Assembly: GCA_044353505.1 (NCBI GenBank)
Contig: JBILBU010000005.1
Location: 1-64,000, forward strand
Direction: 5' to 3'
Length of the DNA stretch: 64,000 nucleotides
Origin: Pollutibacter sp044353505
Lineage (GTDB): Bacteria; Bacteroidota; Bacteroidia; Chitinophagales; Chitinophagaceae
Below, in pieces: positions 31,914 to 40,314 of this stretch. The position numbers and the translations under genes are program-made. Position 1 is the stretch's first letter. Every line of letters begins with the position of its first letter. The notes beneath the pieces are model-generated. The model was not told where the DNA came from, ran no database searches, and saw nothing but the letters and a program-made list of their open reading frames with translations.

Positions 31914-33557
31914 TTAATAATCCATACCGCCGCCCATTCCAGGAGCTCCGTGGTTATGACCATGCGAAGCTTCTTCATTTTTAGGTTTATCAGCGATGAC
32001 ACACTCAGTGGTCAACAACATACCTGCGATAGAAGCAGCATTCTCAAGTGCAACACGTGCAACTTTGGTTGGATCGATAACACCAGCAGCAAGCAATTTT
32101 TCATACTTGTCTGTACGTGCATTGTATCCGAAATCACCTTTTCCTTCACGAACTTTCTGAACAACGATAGAACCTTCAACACCAGCATTTGAAACGATGG
32201 TACGAAGTGGTGATTCAAGTGCGCGACGAACAATTGCAATACCTGTAGTTTCGTCTTCGTTCAATCCTTTTTTCTTATCCAAAGATTCGATTGCGCGGAT
32301 GAAGGCGATACCACCACCAGGGACGATACCTTCTTCGACAGCTGCACGAGTAGCATGCAAGGCGTCATCAACACGATCTTTCTTTTCCTTCATTTCAACT
32401 TCTGTAGCAGCGCCTACATTAAGTACGGCAACACCACCACTAAGTTTGGCAAGACGCTCTTGAAGCTTCTCCCTATCGTAGTCAGAAGTTGTTGTTTCAA
32501 TCTGAGATTTGATTTGAGAGATGCGGGCGTTGATATCATCTTTCTTACCTTTTCCGCCAACAACAATGGTGTTGTCTTTGTCAATTGTAACGCGCTCAGC
32601 ACGTCCAAGATAGGTAAGGTCAGCATTTTCAAGTTTAAAACCCTGCTCTTCACTAATCACGATGCCTTTAGTAAGGATGGCAATATCTTGCATCATTTCC
32701 TTTCTGCGATCACCAAAGCCTGGAGCTTTAACAGCAGCAACCTTAAGTGTTCCGCGAAGTTTGTTTACTACAAGTGTTGCCATTGCTTCACCTTCCAAAT
32801 CTTCTGCGATGATGAGCAAAGGAGCACCTTGCTGGGCAACTTTCTCAAGAATATGCAAAATGTCCTTCATCGCAGATATCTTCTTGTCGTAGATAAGGAT
32901 GAAAGGATTTTGAAGTTCGCACTCCATTTTTTCTGCATTGGTAACGAAGTAGGGAGAGATATATCCCCTATCAAACTGCATACCTTCTACGATATCGATT
33001 GAAGTTTCAGTTCCTTTTGCTTCTTCAACGGTGATCACACCATCTTTACCAACTTTTTGCATTGCTTCTGCAATCAACTTTCCAATTTCTGAATCATTGT
33101 TTGCAGAGATTGATGCTACTTGTTGAATTTTCTTGATGTCGTTTCCAACAGTTTGTGACTGAGCACGGAGGTTTTGAATAACAAAATCTACCGCTTTATC
33201 AATTCCCCTTTTGATGTCCATTGGGTTTGCACCAGCGGCCACGTTTTTAAGTCCTTCAGTAATGATTGATTGTGCAAGAACAGTTGCAGTTGTAGTACCA
33301 TCACCAGCTACATCAGCTGTTTTGGAAGCTACTTCTTTTACCATTTGAGCACCCATATTCTCAATAGGATCTTCAAGTTCAATTTCTTTTGCAACAGTAA
33401 CACCATCTTTGGTTACTGCAGGAGCACCGAATTTCTTTTCGATAACTACGTTTCTACCCTTAGGGCCTAATGTTACTTTAACCGCGTCAGCAAGGGTATC
33501 TACCCCTCTCTTCATTTTGTTACGCGCTTCAAGATTAAAAAATATTTGCTTTGCCAT
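31914..33557 (-). CDS. groEL: Chaperonin GroEL (60 kDa)
   Basis: The 547-residue protein is a canonical GroEL. It has KVTLGPKGRNVVIEKKFGAP (about residues 28-47), the ATP-binding AGDGTTTATVLAQ (about 86-98), GGGIAFIRAIE near 415, and a Gly/Met-rich tail ending GAPGMGGGMDY. The 14-mer double ring folds proteins in the cytoplasm with GroES. The gene is 29 bp downstream of groES in the same operon. The His-rich insertion just before the tail (HGHNHG) is mild and seen in related organisms. Confidence 0.98.
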   Translation of the reverse strand: MAKQIFFNLEARNKMKRGVDTLADAVKVTLGPKGRNVVIEKKFGAPAVTKDGVTVAKEIELEDPIENMGAQMVKEVASKTADVAGDGTTTATVLAQSIITEGLKNVAAGANPMDIKRGIDKAVDFVIQNLRAQSQTVGNDIKKIQQVASISANNDSEIGKLIAEAMQKVGKDGVITVEEAKGTETSIDIVEGMQFDRGYISPYFVTNAEKMECELQNPFILIYDKKISAMKDILHILEKVAQQGAPLLIIAEDLEGEAMATLVVNKLRGTLKVAAVKAPGFGDRRKEMMQDIAILTKGIVISEEQGFKLENADLTYLGRAERVTIDKDNTIVVGGKGKKDDINARISQIKSQIETTTSDYDREKLQERLAKLSGGVAVLNVGAATEVEMKEKKDRVDDALHATRAAVEEGIVPGGGIAFIRAIESLDKKKGLNEDETTGIAIVRRALESPLRTIVSNAGVEGSIVVQKVREGKGDFGYNARTDKYEKLLAAGVIDPTKVARVALENAASIAGMLLTTECVIADKPKNEEASHGHNHGAPGMGGGMDY

Positions 33558-33586
33558 GTGATTGGTTTTTTTAGTTTTTTCGCAGA

Positions 33587-33868
33587 TTAAACAATAGCAA
33601 GGATATCAGACTCCCGCATGATGAGATAGTCGTGTCCTTCGACAGAGATTTCTGTTCCTGAATATTTGCCATAAAGAACAGTATCACCAGCTTTTACACT
33701 CATGGGTTCGTCTTTTTTACCCGGACCTGCGGCAACAATTGATCCTCTTTGAGGCTTTTCCTTCGCTGTGTCAGGAATGATGATGCCACCTGCAGTCTTC
33801 TCCTCGGCGGGAGCAGGCTTCACGATTACCCTGTCATGCAATGGGGTAATGTTTAACTTCTTAGCCAT
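33587..33868 (-). CDS. groES: Co-chaperonin GroES (10 kDa)
   Basis: The 93-residue protein starts at the ATG at 33868 (MAKKLNITPLHDRVIVKPAP). A longer frame to 33910 adds fourteen residues without support. It has the mobile-loop sequence AEEKTAGGIIIPDTAKEKPQ (about 16-35) and the family's GDTVLYGKYSGTEI. It caps the GroEL ring. It is the first gene of the groESL operon. Confidence 0.97.
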   Translation of the reverse strand: MAKKLNITPLHDRVIVKPAPAEEKTAGGIIIPDTAKEKPQRGSIVAAGPGKKDEPMSVKAGDTVLYGKYSGTEISVEGHDYLIMRESDILAIV

Positions 33869-33976
33869 AGCTTTTGGTTTTGTTTTGTTAAAAATGAAAT
33901 AAAAATGCAAATCAGATCAACACCTGATTGCGTTCTACCATAAATATCCAATTTCATACCACGAGGTGGGATTTGC

Positions 33977-34029
33977 AATTATGTCAGCTTCCCCTTCCTT
34001 ATTGGTTGATTTTGAAGAAAATGTCAGCT
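33977..34029 (-). promoter_or_regulatory. Putative heat-shock regulatory region upstream of groESL
   Basis: Read on the minus strand, AGCTGACAT occurs twice with exactly 40 bp between starts (complements of ATGTCAGCT at 33981-33989 and 34021-34029). The downstream copy continues as TGACATAATT. A near-identical TGTCATAATT lies upstream of clpB. No CIRCE repeat (TTAGCACTC-N9-GAGTGCTAA) is present, so HrcA control is not supported. Confidence 0.35.
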
Positions 34030-34074
34030 AAAATAGGGATTCAATATGTCAATTTATCATTCTACACATAAAAA

Positions 34075-34105
34075 TTGACTAAAGGGCTGGCAAAGCGTAT
34101 ATTTG
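34075..34105 (+). promoter_or_regulatory. Promoter of nusB operon (Bacteroidota type)
   Basis: TTG (34075-34077), 20-bp spacer, TATATTTG (34098-34105): an exact match to the Bacteroidota consensus. The start codon at 34127 follows 22 bp later. The element overlaps the longer frame beginning at TTG 34103, which excludes that start. Confidence 0.65.
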
Positions 34106-34126
34106 CGCCCTCAAACAGCTCTTTAC

Positions 34127-35056
34127 ATGATCAGTCGTAGAAATATCCGGATTAAGGTGATGCAGTGCCTCTATGCAGTGGAAACTGAATCCGGCGTGAT
34201 AGCAGAAGATAAAGCAGTTATTTTATTAAAAAAGTACCTTGAACAAACAGCAGATTTGTTCACCTTCACGATCTATTTAATAACAGAGGTGGCCAGGTAC
34301 GCAGAAACAGATGCAAGAAACAAGGCATCTAAACATCTGCCATCGGAGAAAGACCTCAATATAAATACCAAGATTTCAGGTAACACCTTGTTGTGGAAGA
34401 TCCTTGAACAACCTGCTTTCCAACAAGCCATCAAAAGCCGTAATCTAACCTCCCTATTGGATCAGGAAATTGTCAAGAAAATATACATCAAACTCACGGA
34501 AACAGACATTTACCAAACCTATATCTCCCAAGAATCAAGGGAGAAAAAACTTGAAAAAGAATTGTTGAGTTTTATTTTCACAGACCTAATGATGGCAGAT
34601 GAGGATATAAACGAATATATTGAAGAACATTTCGTTCAATGGGATGACGACAGTGAGATGATTTATCAAATGATACTGAACTACTTGAGTAAGCCAACAG
34701 CCTATGATTTTCTGCAAATTGTTGGTCCAGAAAAGACTCATTATGCCGTAAGCTTACTCAAAACAGCCATCGATAAAAAAGAATACACAATGGAACTGAT
34801 TGTCCCAAAACTCAAAAATTGGGATTCTGATCGGATTGCCGTACTGGACATGATCATGATCAGGCTTGGAGTGTGTGAACTTTTATATTTTGAAACAATA
34901 CCGGCAAAAGTTACCCTAAACGAGTATATTGATATTGCAAAGAGCTATAGCACATCACAAAGTGGCCACTTTGTGAATGGAATTATGGATAGCATCCACA
35001 AGGATTTAGAAGCAGAAGGAAAACTTAAAAAAGTTGACTTCAGAAAACTTAGTTGA
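34127..35056 (+). CDS. nusB: Transcription antitermination factor NusB (long Bacteroidota form)
   Basis: The 309-residue protein begins MISRRNIRIKVMQCLYAVE, typical of NusB. The C-terminal half carries the conserved core: YTMELIVPKLKNWDSDRIAVLDMIMIRLGVCELLYFETIP is quoted in part as NWDSDRIAVLDMIMIRLGVCELL (about 238-260), with VTLNEYIDIAKSYST and HFVNGIMDSI. Classical NusB is about 140 residues; Bacteroidota forms have an N-terminal extension as here. It helps assemble the rRNA antitermination complex with NusE (S10) on boxA RNA. It heads the run with DUF1573, yajC and coaE. Confidence 0.9.
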   Translation: MISRRNIRIKVMQCLYAVETESGVIAEDKAVILLKKYLEQTADLFTFTIYLITEVARYAETDARNKASKHLPSEKDLNINTKISGNTLLWKILEQPAFQQAIKSRNLTSLLDQEIVKKIYIKLTETDIYQTYISQESREKKLEKELLSFIFTDLMMADEDINEYIEEHFVQWDDDSEMIYQMILNYLSKPTAYDFLQIVGPEKTHYAVSLLKTAIDKKEYTMELIVPKLKNWDSDRIAVLDMIMIRLGVCELLYFETIPAKVTLNEYIDIAKSYSTSQSGHFVNGIMDSIHKDLEAEGKLKKVDFRKLS

Positions 35057-35086
35057 ATTAACTATTTTTGAAAAGTAATTTTAACA

Positions 35087-35542
35087 ATGAAAACGCCTGT
35101 AATCATATTAGCCCTTTCCATTATTGCTGCAGGAGCAATCATTACCCTGAACAAGCCAGAACCTCTTGCTAAAAAGGCTAGAATCAGCAATAAACCAACT
35201 CCTCCCAAAAGCAATCTTCCCTCCACCACCATTGAATGGAAGGATACACTGTTCAACGCCGGTACAATCGTTGATGGCGAAGAGTTGGAAGTGGTATACA
35301 GCTTTAAGAATACTGGCTCAGAAGTACTGGTATTTAGCGATATAAAAGCCTCATGCGGCTGTACCATCCCTGAGAAGCCAGAGAAACCAATTTTACCAGG
35401 AAGTCCCGGAATCATTAAAGCTCTCTTCAACAGCAAAGGCAGAATAGGCAGCAATCACAAGGTGTTGACTGCATTTGCAAACACGAAAGAAGGATCTCAA
35501 CAACTCATATTCGATGTTGAGGTAGTCAATTCAAAAAAGTAA
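35087..35542 (+). CDS. DUF1573 periplasmic protein
   Basis: The 151-residue protein has an N-terminal hydrophobic segment (VIILALSIIAAGAIITL) acting as signal or anchor. A DUF1573 immunoglobulin-like domain follows: FNAGTIVDGEELEVVYSFKNTGSE (quoted in part: GEELEVVYSFKNTG) and ASCGCTIPEKPEKPILPG, with the conserved CGCT. The family is related to ASPM/SPD-2/Hydin-type beta domains and is of unknown function. Its place between nusB and yajC is usual for Bacteroidota. Confidence 0.88.
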   Translation: MKTPVIILALSIIAAGAIITLNKPEPLAKKARISNKPTPPKSNLPSTTIEWKDTLFNAGTIVDGEELEVVYSFKNTGSEVLVFSDIKASCGCTIPEKPEKPILPGSPGIIKALFNSKGRIGSNHKVLTAFANTKEGSQQLIFDVEVVNSKK

Positions 35543-35578
35543 CATCCCCAATCACACATTCAATAAACAAAAACAAAT

Positions 35579-35905
35579 ATGATGAATTCAATTTTACTGC
35601 AAGCTGCCCCCAATGCCGGAGTTATGCAACTTGTATTGCTAGGAGGTATGATCTTGGTGTTTTATTTTTTTATGATTCGCCCACAATCTCAGAAGGCTAA
35701 AAAGGCAAAAAAGTTTCAAGAAGACCTTCAGAAAGGTGCCAAAATTGTAACCATTGCAGGTATACATGGAATAGTAAACAAGGTTAATGATGACAACACC
35801 CTTCAGATTGAAGTAAATCCTGGATCTTTTATCAAAATCGAAAAATCTGCCATCAGTATGGAATGGAGTGACCAACTTAACAAGGCGGCTGCATCTTCTA
35901 AATAA
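35579..35905 (+). CDS. yajC: Preprotein translocase accessory subunit YajC
   Basis: The 108-residue protein has one membrane helix (MQLVLLGGMILVFYFFMIRPQ, about residues 16-36) with the conserved MIRPQSQKAKK. A cytoplasmic domain follows: GAKIVTIAGIHGIVNKVNDDN. It is the YajC part of the SecDF-YajC complex that assists protein export. It starts 36 bp after the DUF1573 gene and is followed by a terminator. Confidence 0.95.
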   Translation: MMNSILLQAAPNAGVMQLVLLGGMILVFYFFMIRPQSQKAKKAKKFQEDLQKGAKIVTIAGIHGIVNKVNDDNTLQIEVNPGSFIKIEKSAISMEWSDQLNKAAASSK

Positions 35906-35920
35906 TATTGATATCCGTAA

Positions 35921-35952
35921 AAAAAGCCCGGAACTAACCTTCCGGGCTTTTT
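35921..35952 (+). terminator. Terminator after yajC
   Basis: AAAAAGCCCGGA (35921-35932) pairs with TCCGGGCTTTTT (35941-35952), a 12-bp stem with U-tract in the descending arm. coaE starts only 16 bp after it, so some read-through or a separate promoter must serve coaE. Confidence 0.88.
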
Positions 35953-35967
35953 ACGTTAAATTTGAGC

Positions 35968-36573
35968 ATGCTTAAAATTGGTTTAACAGGAGGCATAGGT
36001 GCTGGAAAAACTACCGTAGCAAAGATTTTTGAAACGTTGGGCATACCCGTTTACTATGCTGATCAGGAAGCAAAACGGCTAATGGAAACCAATGCTGAAC
36101 TCATCAAAACAATCAAGAATCAATTTGGTGAGTCAACCTACTCAGATGGAAAATTAAATAGAAAAATATTAGCCGAAATTATTTTTACCGATAAAGAGAA
36201 ACTGGCCCAATTGAATAGTATTGTTCATCCATTTACAATTCAAGATGGTATACGATGGATGAGTGACCAAACTTGTTCATATGCAATAAAAGAAGCTGCA
36301 TTGATTTTTGAGAGTGGCAGTAGGCATGAATTTGATTTCATTATCGGAGTTTCTGCCCCATCCGCATTAAGATTCGCCAGAACAATGGAAAGAGATCATG
36401 AAACCAAGGCGCATATCACAGAACGTATGGACAACCAAATGGATGAAACAATAAAAATGAACCTTTGCGATGCCGTCATAATCAATGACGAAGAGCAACT
36501 GCTTATTCCCCAAGTCATTGCACTGCATAAAAAACTTCTTAAAATGTCTGGGGAAGCATCAACACATGGATAA
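35968..36573 (+). CDS. coaE: Dephospho-CoA kinase
   Basis: The 201-residue enzyme phosphorylates the 3' hydroxyl of dephospho-CoA, the last step of coenzyme A synthesis. It has the P-loop GLTGGIGAGKTT (about residues 6-17), VYYADQEAKRLM and IVHPFTIQDG. Later come the LIFESG segment and NQMDE, all typical of CoaE. The ATG at 35968 is chosen over the TTG two codons upstream. It overlaps the CPBP protease gene by 8 bp. Confidence 0.93.
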   Translation: MLKIGLTGGIGAGKTTVAKIFETLGIPVYYADQEAKRLMETNAELIKTIKNQFGESTYSDGKLNRKILAEIIFTDKEKLAQLNSIVHPFTIQDGIRWMSDQTCSYAIKEAALIFESGSRHEFDFIIGVSAPSALRFARTMERDHETKAHITERMDNQMDETIKMNLCDAVIINDEEQLLIPQVIALHKKLLKMSGEASTHG

Positions 36574-37291
36574 CTTTCCCTCAATAGCCGACCACTCCCT
36601 TATTTGGATATTTGGCATTATTATTCCTTTCATATCTGGATTGCAAAGTGAAAAGCTTTCGGGTGGTGTACAATTTGATAGCTCATCAAGAAGAAGACTA
36701 TACCTTGCAAACAGCCTGATGCTTGGAATTGCAGGATCGATTGTATTGAGTTTATGGGCCTTCAAAAAAAGAACCTGGAACAGCCTGGGGTTTAGGGATG
36801 TTGACAATAAACACCTCACCGTAACCGTGATAGCCATTCTTATATTTGTTCTCGCCTATGTAGTTGATACCATCATCACCAACAAGTCGGTTAAAAAACA
36901 AGGTTCAACAACTGACTGGTTTAATACATACTCATTTCTTCCTCAAAATAAACAAGACCTCCTACCCTACATTTTACTGTGTGCCTGTGCTGGTTTTTTT
37001 GAAGAGATCATATACAGAGGATTCATGGTGTCCTATTTCATGCCCTTACATGATAAGTCGATGCCTATACCATGGATAGCAATCCTCGCCCCTGCCTTTC
37101 TCTTTAGTTTGGCGCATTTCTATCAGGGATGGACAGCAGTTGTCAAAATAGGGATATTCTCCATGCTGTTTGGAGTAATTTATATCTACTCGAAAAGCCT
37201 TTACCCCCCAATGATCTTGCATTTTCTAGTTGACCTGTTTAGTGGCCTGTTTTACATGAGGCAAAAAAAATATTACAAAAGACAGAAATAG
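36566..37291 (+). CDS. CPBP-family intramembrane metalloprotease
   Basis: From the ATG at 36566 this is 241 residues with about seven membrane helices. The motifs of the CPBP/Rce1-type (Abi) family are present: FFEEIIYRGFMVSYF with EExxxR (about residues 150-164), FLFSLAHFYQGW with the second-motif His (about 182-193), and MILHFLVDLFSG with HxxxD (about 222-233). These enzymes cleave near membrane surfaces. The bacterial substrates are mostly unknown. The 8-bp overlap with coaE shows coupling but no functional link. The longer upstream frame lies in coaE and is a shadow. Confidence 0.88.
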   Translation: MDNFPSIADHSLIWIFGIIIPFISGLQSEKLSGGVQFDSSSRRRLYLANSLMLGIAGSIVLSLWAFKKRTWNSLGFRDVDNKHLTVTVIAILIFVLAYVVDTIITNKSVKKQGSTTDWFNTYSFLPQNKQDLLPYILLCACAGFFEEIIYRGFMVSYFMPLHDKSMPIPWIAILAPAFLFSLAHFYQGWTAVVKIGIFSMLFGVIYIYSKSLYPPMILHFLVDLFSGLFYMRQKKYYKRQK

Positions 37292-37347
37292 CACAATAAA
37301 CACAATCCGTATATTCCAAAAAATCTTTGCTTTCTTTGTAGCACAAT

Positions 37348-37821
37348 ATGAAAATCGAATTTTGGAGCATAGGAAAACAACACGACCCCTCGATTAGAGA
37401 GGCCATAGAGGATTATACATCCAGAATAAAAAAATACGCCCCTGTTAAATGGGAAATAATACCAGTTCCAAAGAATGCAAATGCGCTAAGTGAAATTGAC
37501 CAAAAGAAAAGTGAAGCAAAAATGATTTTGGAGAGAATGGACAAGGATATTGTAATGGTTGCTTTAGATGAATATGGTAAAGAAATGAACTCTGTCAATC
37601 TTGCAACATTCCTTACCAAAAAAGCGGATATGGGAGCGAAGAAGTTGGTGTTTTTAATAGGTGGTGCTTATGGAATTGACCAGTCGATACTCGATAAGGC
37701 AGACTACAAATGGTCACTATCAAAACTCACATTTCCACATCAACTGGCTAGACTCATTCTTGCAGAACAGATTTACAGAGCCTACAGCATAACTAAAAAC
37801 GAAAAATATCACCACCAATAA
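37348..37821 (+). CDS. rlmH: 23S rRNA (pseudouridine1915-N3)-methyltransferase RlmH
   Basis: The 157-residue SPOUT-class methyltransferase has the family knot motifs LVFLIGGAYGIDQSILDKAD (about residues 100-119) and LSKLTFPHQLARLILAEQIYRA (quoted in part: SLSKLTFPHQLARLILAEQ), ending YRAYSITKNEKYHHQ. It methylates pseudouridine 1915 in helix 69 on assembled 70S ribosomes. Length is standard. The rhomboid gene starts 14 bp downstream. Confidence 0.96.
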   Translation: MKIEFWSIGKQHDPSIREAIEDYTSRIKKYAPVKWEIIPVPKNANALSEIDQKKSEAKMILERMDKDIVMVALDEYGKEMNSVNLATFLTKKADMGAKKLVFLIGGAYGIDQSILDKADYKWSLSKLTFPHQLARLILAEQIYRAYSITKNEKYHHQ

Positions 37822-37835
37822 AAGATTAACTTATC

Positions 37836-38462
37836 ATGAGCATCACGTTCCTAATCATCATCATCACCAGTGTCGTCTCAATCATAGGCTTTAGCAAGTC
37901 AACCATGAAAGATGATCTTTTATTTTGGCCCTATGTGATCAAACGTGAGGGTCAAATTTATCGTTTTGTTACCCATGGTGCTTTGCATGCGGATGCCATG
38001 CATCTCATTTTCAATATGGTATCATTTTATTCATTTGGAATAGCACTGGAAGAATATTTATTTAAAGCCCTGTTTGGAGATCTCTCAAGAGCCTTGTTTG
38101 CAGTCATGTATTTTACGTCCATCATTGCCTCAGTGATTCCAGACTTCTTCAAATACCAAGATCAATCGCATTATAGATCTCTAGGTGCCTCTGGAGCAGT
38201 TTCTGCAGTTGTCTTCTCTGCAATTACCATTCAGCCCAATATGCCGATCCGATTCTTTTTTATACCCTTCAATATTCCGGGATATGTTTTCGGAATTGCA
38301 TTTTTGGTGTTGTCCGCGATACTTGCAAAAAAAGGGGGTGGGAACATTGGACACAATGCACATTTCTGGGGTAGTATGTTCGGCATATTGTTCACTTACG
38401 TGGCTGCGAAACTTATCAGTGGAATCGACTTGTTTGAATATTTTGTAAAAACTGTTTTCTAG
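37836..38462 (+). CDS. Rhomboid-family intramembrane serine protease
   Basis: The 208-residue membrane protein has six helices. The active site is SLGASGAVSAVVF, with the catalytic Ser in GASG at about residue 115, and the His in GHNAHFWGSMFGILF (about 172-186). The early loop has HGALHADAMHLIFNMVSFYSFG (quoted in part: HADAMHLIFNM), with the usual His-x-x-x-N pattern. It cleaves transmembrane segments inside the membrane; its substrate is not known. It is co-directional with rlmH. Confidence 0.92.
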   Translation: MSITFLIIIITSVVSIIGFSKSTMKDDLLFWPYVIKREGQIYRFVTHGALHADAMHLIFNMVSFYSFGIALEEYLFKALFGDLSRALFAVMYFTSIIASVIPDFFKYQDQSHYRSLGASGAVSAVVFSAITIQPNMPIRFFFIPFNIPGYVFGIAFLVLSAILAKKGGGNIGHNAHFWGSMFGILFTYVAAKLISGIDLFEYFVKTVF

Positions 38463-38514
38463 TCAAGTTATAAAGCATAGACAAGAATTAGCACCAGTCG
38501 TGAGTGAAGATTGC

Positions 38515-39891
38515 TTAGGATTTAGGTTTGAGGTTAACGATCAATACGGATTTGCTAGATTCTGTCAACTTCACCCGATCGTCAATTCTTCTTCCAATAA
38601 CCCAAATGATTTTTTTATTGGATTCGATTACCCATTGATTTTCTTTTTCGATTTTAGACAATTTAAGGTCAGTTAAAAAACGTGCAACCTTTTTTTTCTT
38701 TTTCATTCCAAGCGGATAAAAATAATCTCCATTTTTCCATTTGCGAACGATTAAAGGATATTGTATAAACCGGGCATCAACAAAAGCATGGCCGGGATCA
38801 TGATCTGGATTAACAAGGCTATTGACTGCTGAAAATGACAATAAAAACCCATTTACCGGCACTTCACTTACTCCCGCTTCAACCAGAACAATTGCGTTAT
38901 CTTCTACCGTTAAGGGATCAATTAGCAACCACGCTCGGTTGCGCAAAACACGGTGGGTAGAAGACTGAGTATATTTGCCAGATGATGCTGTGAATAGTTT
39001 TTTTATTTCAGGAATTTGTGAAGCCCCGAAACCAAATTCTTTAAAGATCTCATGCATCACGGTGTCTATAGCGTCCACTTGTGTCAACTTATTTACAGCA
39101 ATACAAATATTGCCATCAATAGACTGCACCAGTTTGGCCTTCAACTCGTTTATGCGCTGACGATAAAGCAACTCGATTTCAGTAAACCGCTTTGCACTTT
39201 CCATAAGGTTCACTGTTGCAGCAGGAAACACTTTCTGAACTTCTGGAAAAATGATGTTGCGAAAAAGATTTCTGGTATAGTGATCATCAAGATTCGAGCT
39301 ATCATCGACCCACTGAATAGTTGAGCCTGTTGCATAGTCAAGGATTTCACTGCGCCGCGCAAATAACAATGGCCTAATTGCAGTTCCAGAGCGTTCAGGA
39401 ATGCCATGCAAGCCGGCTATACCAGTACCCCGAAAGAAATTCATGGCCATGGTTTCTGCAAGATCATCTCCATGGTGAGCAGTTAAGAGATAGGTTTTTT
39501 TGTTAGGCTGATGCTTTTGTTCAACCATCTCAGAGAACCAACTATACCTTAATATCCGAGCAGTTTCCTGTGTTCCCTTGCCCATTGTTTCCATGGCTGT
39601 TTTGGTATCAAAGGATTTTACCTCCAAGTCTACTCCAATGGAAGATGCAAGTTGTCTGACAAAAAGTTCATCCCGCATACTCTCCTCACCCCTCAAATTA
39701 AAGTTGCAATGCAATATCATGAAGGGATAGCCTGCTTTTTTCAACAAGTGAACAAGTACAACTGAGTCTACTCCGCCACTGCAAGCGACTAATAACTGAT
39801 CAGTTGCAGACCACAAGCCATTTGAGCAAACATGTTCAACAAATTGATGTTCGAATGCCTGACAACGTTCTATTTTACTTGAGGTAATCAT
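38515..39891 (-). CDS. tilS: tRNA(Ile)-lysidine synthetase
   Basis: The 458-residue enzyme attaches lysine to C34 of tRNA-Ile(CAU) so that it reads AUA. The PP-loop is ACSGGVDSVVLVHLL (about residues 36-50). LTAHHGDDLAETMAMNFFRGTGIAGLHGIPE is quoted in part as AHHGDDLAETMAMNFFRGTG (about 136-155), and NLFRNIIFPEVQ follows. The C-terminal region has the TilS substrate-binding fold (GDYFYPLGMKKKKKVARFLTD, quoted in part: KNGDYFYPLGMKKKKKVARF). Length is normal. Its start overlaps the stop of the TPR-like gene by 4 bp. Confidence 0.94.
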   Translation of the reverse strand: MITSSKIERCQAFEHQFVEHVCSNGLWSATDQLLVACSGGVDSVVLVHLLKKAGYPFMILHCNFNLRGEESMRDELFVRQLASSIGVDLEVKSFDTKTAMETMGKGTQETARILRYSWFSEMVEQKHQPNKKTYLLTAHHGDDLAETMAMNFFRGTGIAGLHGIPERSGTAIRPLLFARRSEILDYATGSTIQWVDDSSNLDDHYTRNLFRNIIFPEVQKVFPAATVNLMESAKRFTEIELLYRQRINELKAKLVQSIDGNICIAVNKLTQVDAIDTVMHEIFKEFGFGASQIPEIKKLFTASSGKYTQSSTHRVLRNRAWLLIDPLTVEDNAIVLVEAGVSEVPVNGFLLSFSAVNSLVNPDHDPGHAFVDARFIQYPLIVRKWKNGDYFYPLGMKKKKKVARFLTDLKLSKIEKENQWVIESNKKIIWVIGRRIDDRVKLTESSKSVLIVNLKPKS

Positions 39892-40211
39892 AAAATTGAC
39901 TCGTCTTTTAATTGCTGAAGAGCAGCCTTGAGCTCACGCAAAGAAGTTGAATCTTTCACCTGTTCAGCAAGAACAATTCCCTTTGTGTACACAGCCTCTG
40001 CTTTAAGCCGATCAACAATTCTTTCACAGAGCTTGCCCAGGTGATAATAAGTTCCAACATAAAACTCGTCTATGGCAATAATTTCATCCATCACGTGTTG
40101 AGCTTCGAGGTCATCACCGATTTTTACAAGCTCCATGGCTAGGGCATGGCGCGTAAACATGTCAGTCGGATCTCTCTCGATATAAGACCTGAGAATTGCG
40201 ATTCTGTTCAT
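39888..40211 (-). CDS. Small TPR-like protein
   Basis: The 107-residue protein reads as tetratricopeptide-like helices: NRIAILRSYIERDPTDMFTRHALAMELVKIGDDLEAQHVMDEII is quoted in part as DPTDMFTRHALAMELVKIGD and FYVGTYYHLGKLCERI, with alternating small and aromatic residues. There is no signal peptide, so it is cytoplasmic. The ATG at 40211 (MNRIAIL) is preferred, but 40229 is open. It overlaps tilS by 4 bp (ATGA), so the two are coupled. Its function is unknown, and protein-protein contact is the usual role of the repeat. Confidence 0.75.
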   Translation of the reverse strand: MNRIAILRSYIERDPTDMFTRHALAMELVKIGDDLEAQHVMDEIIAIDEFYVGTYYHLGKLCERIVDRLKAEAVYTKGIVLAEQVKDSTSLRELKAALQQLKDESIL

Positions 40212-40258
40212 TGGGGAAAACTTGACCATAGTACTGAAAATAATTCCCTCAACGGGTC

Positions 40259-40266
40259 TATATTTG
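40259..40266 (+). promoter_or_regulatory. Candidate -7 element of etfB
   Basis: TATATTTG at 40259-40266 matches TAnnTTTG exactly, 49 bp before the etfB start. No TTG lies at the expected distance upstream, so the promoter is only partly supported. Confidence 0.4.
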
Positions 40267-40314
40267 CAATATATAGGGTTGCTATAACAACTTTTTTACC
40301 TTAATCTTACTGTA

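Noticed and set aside
32355..33002. 215-residue frame antisense to groEL
   Set aside because: It lies wholly inside groEL on the other strand and has no plausible domain; long antisense frames are common over highly biased genes.
33869..34126. CIRCE operator for HrcA upstream of groES
   Set aside because: Neither TTAGCACTC nor its inverted partner is present in the region.
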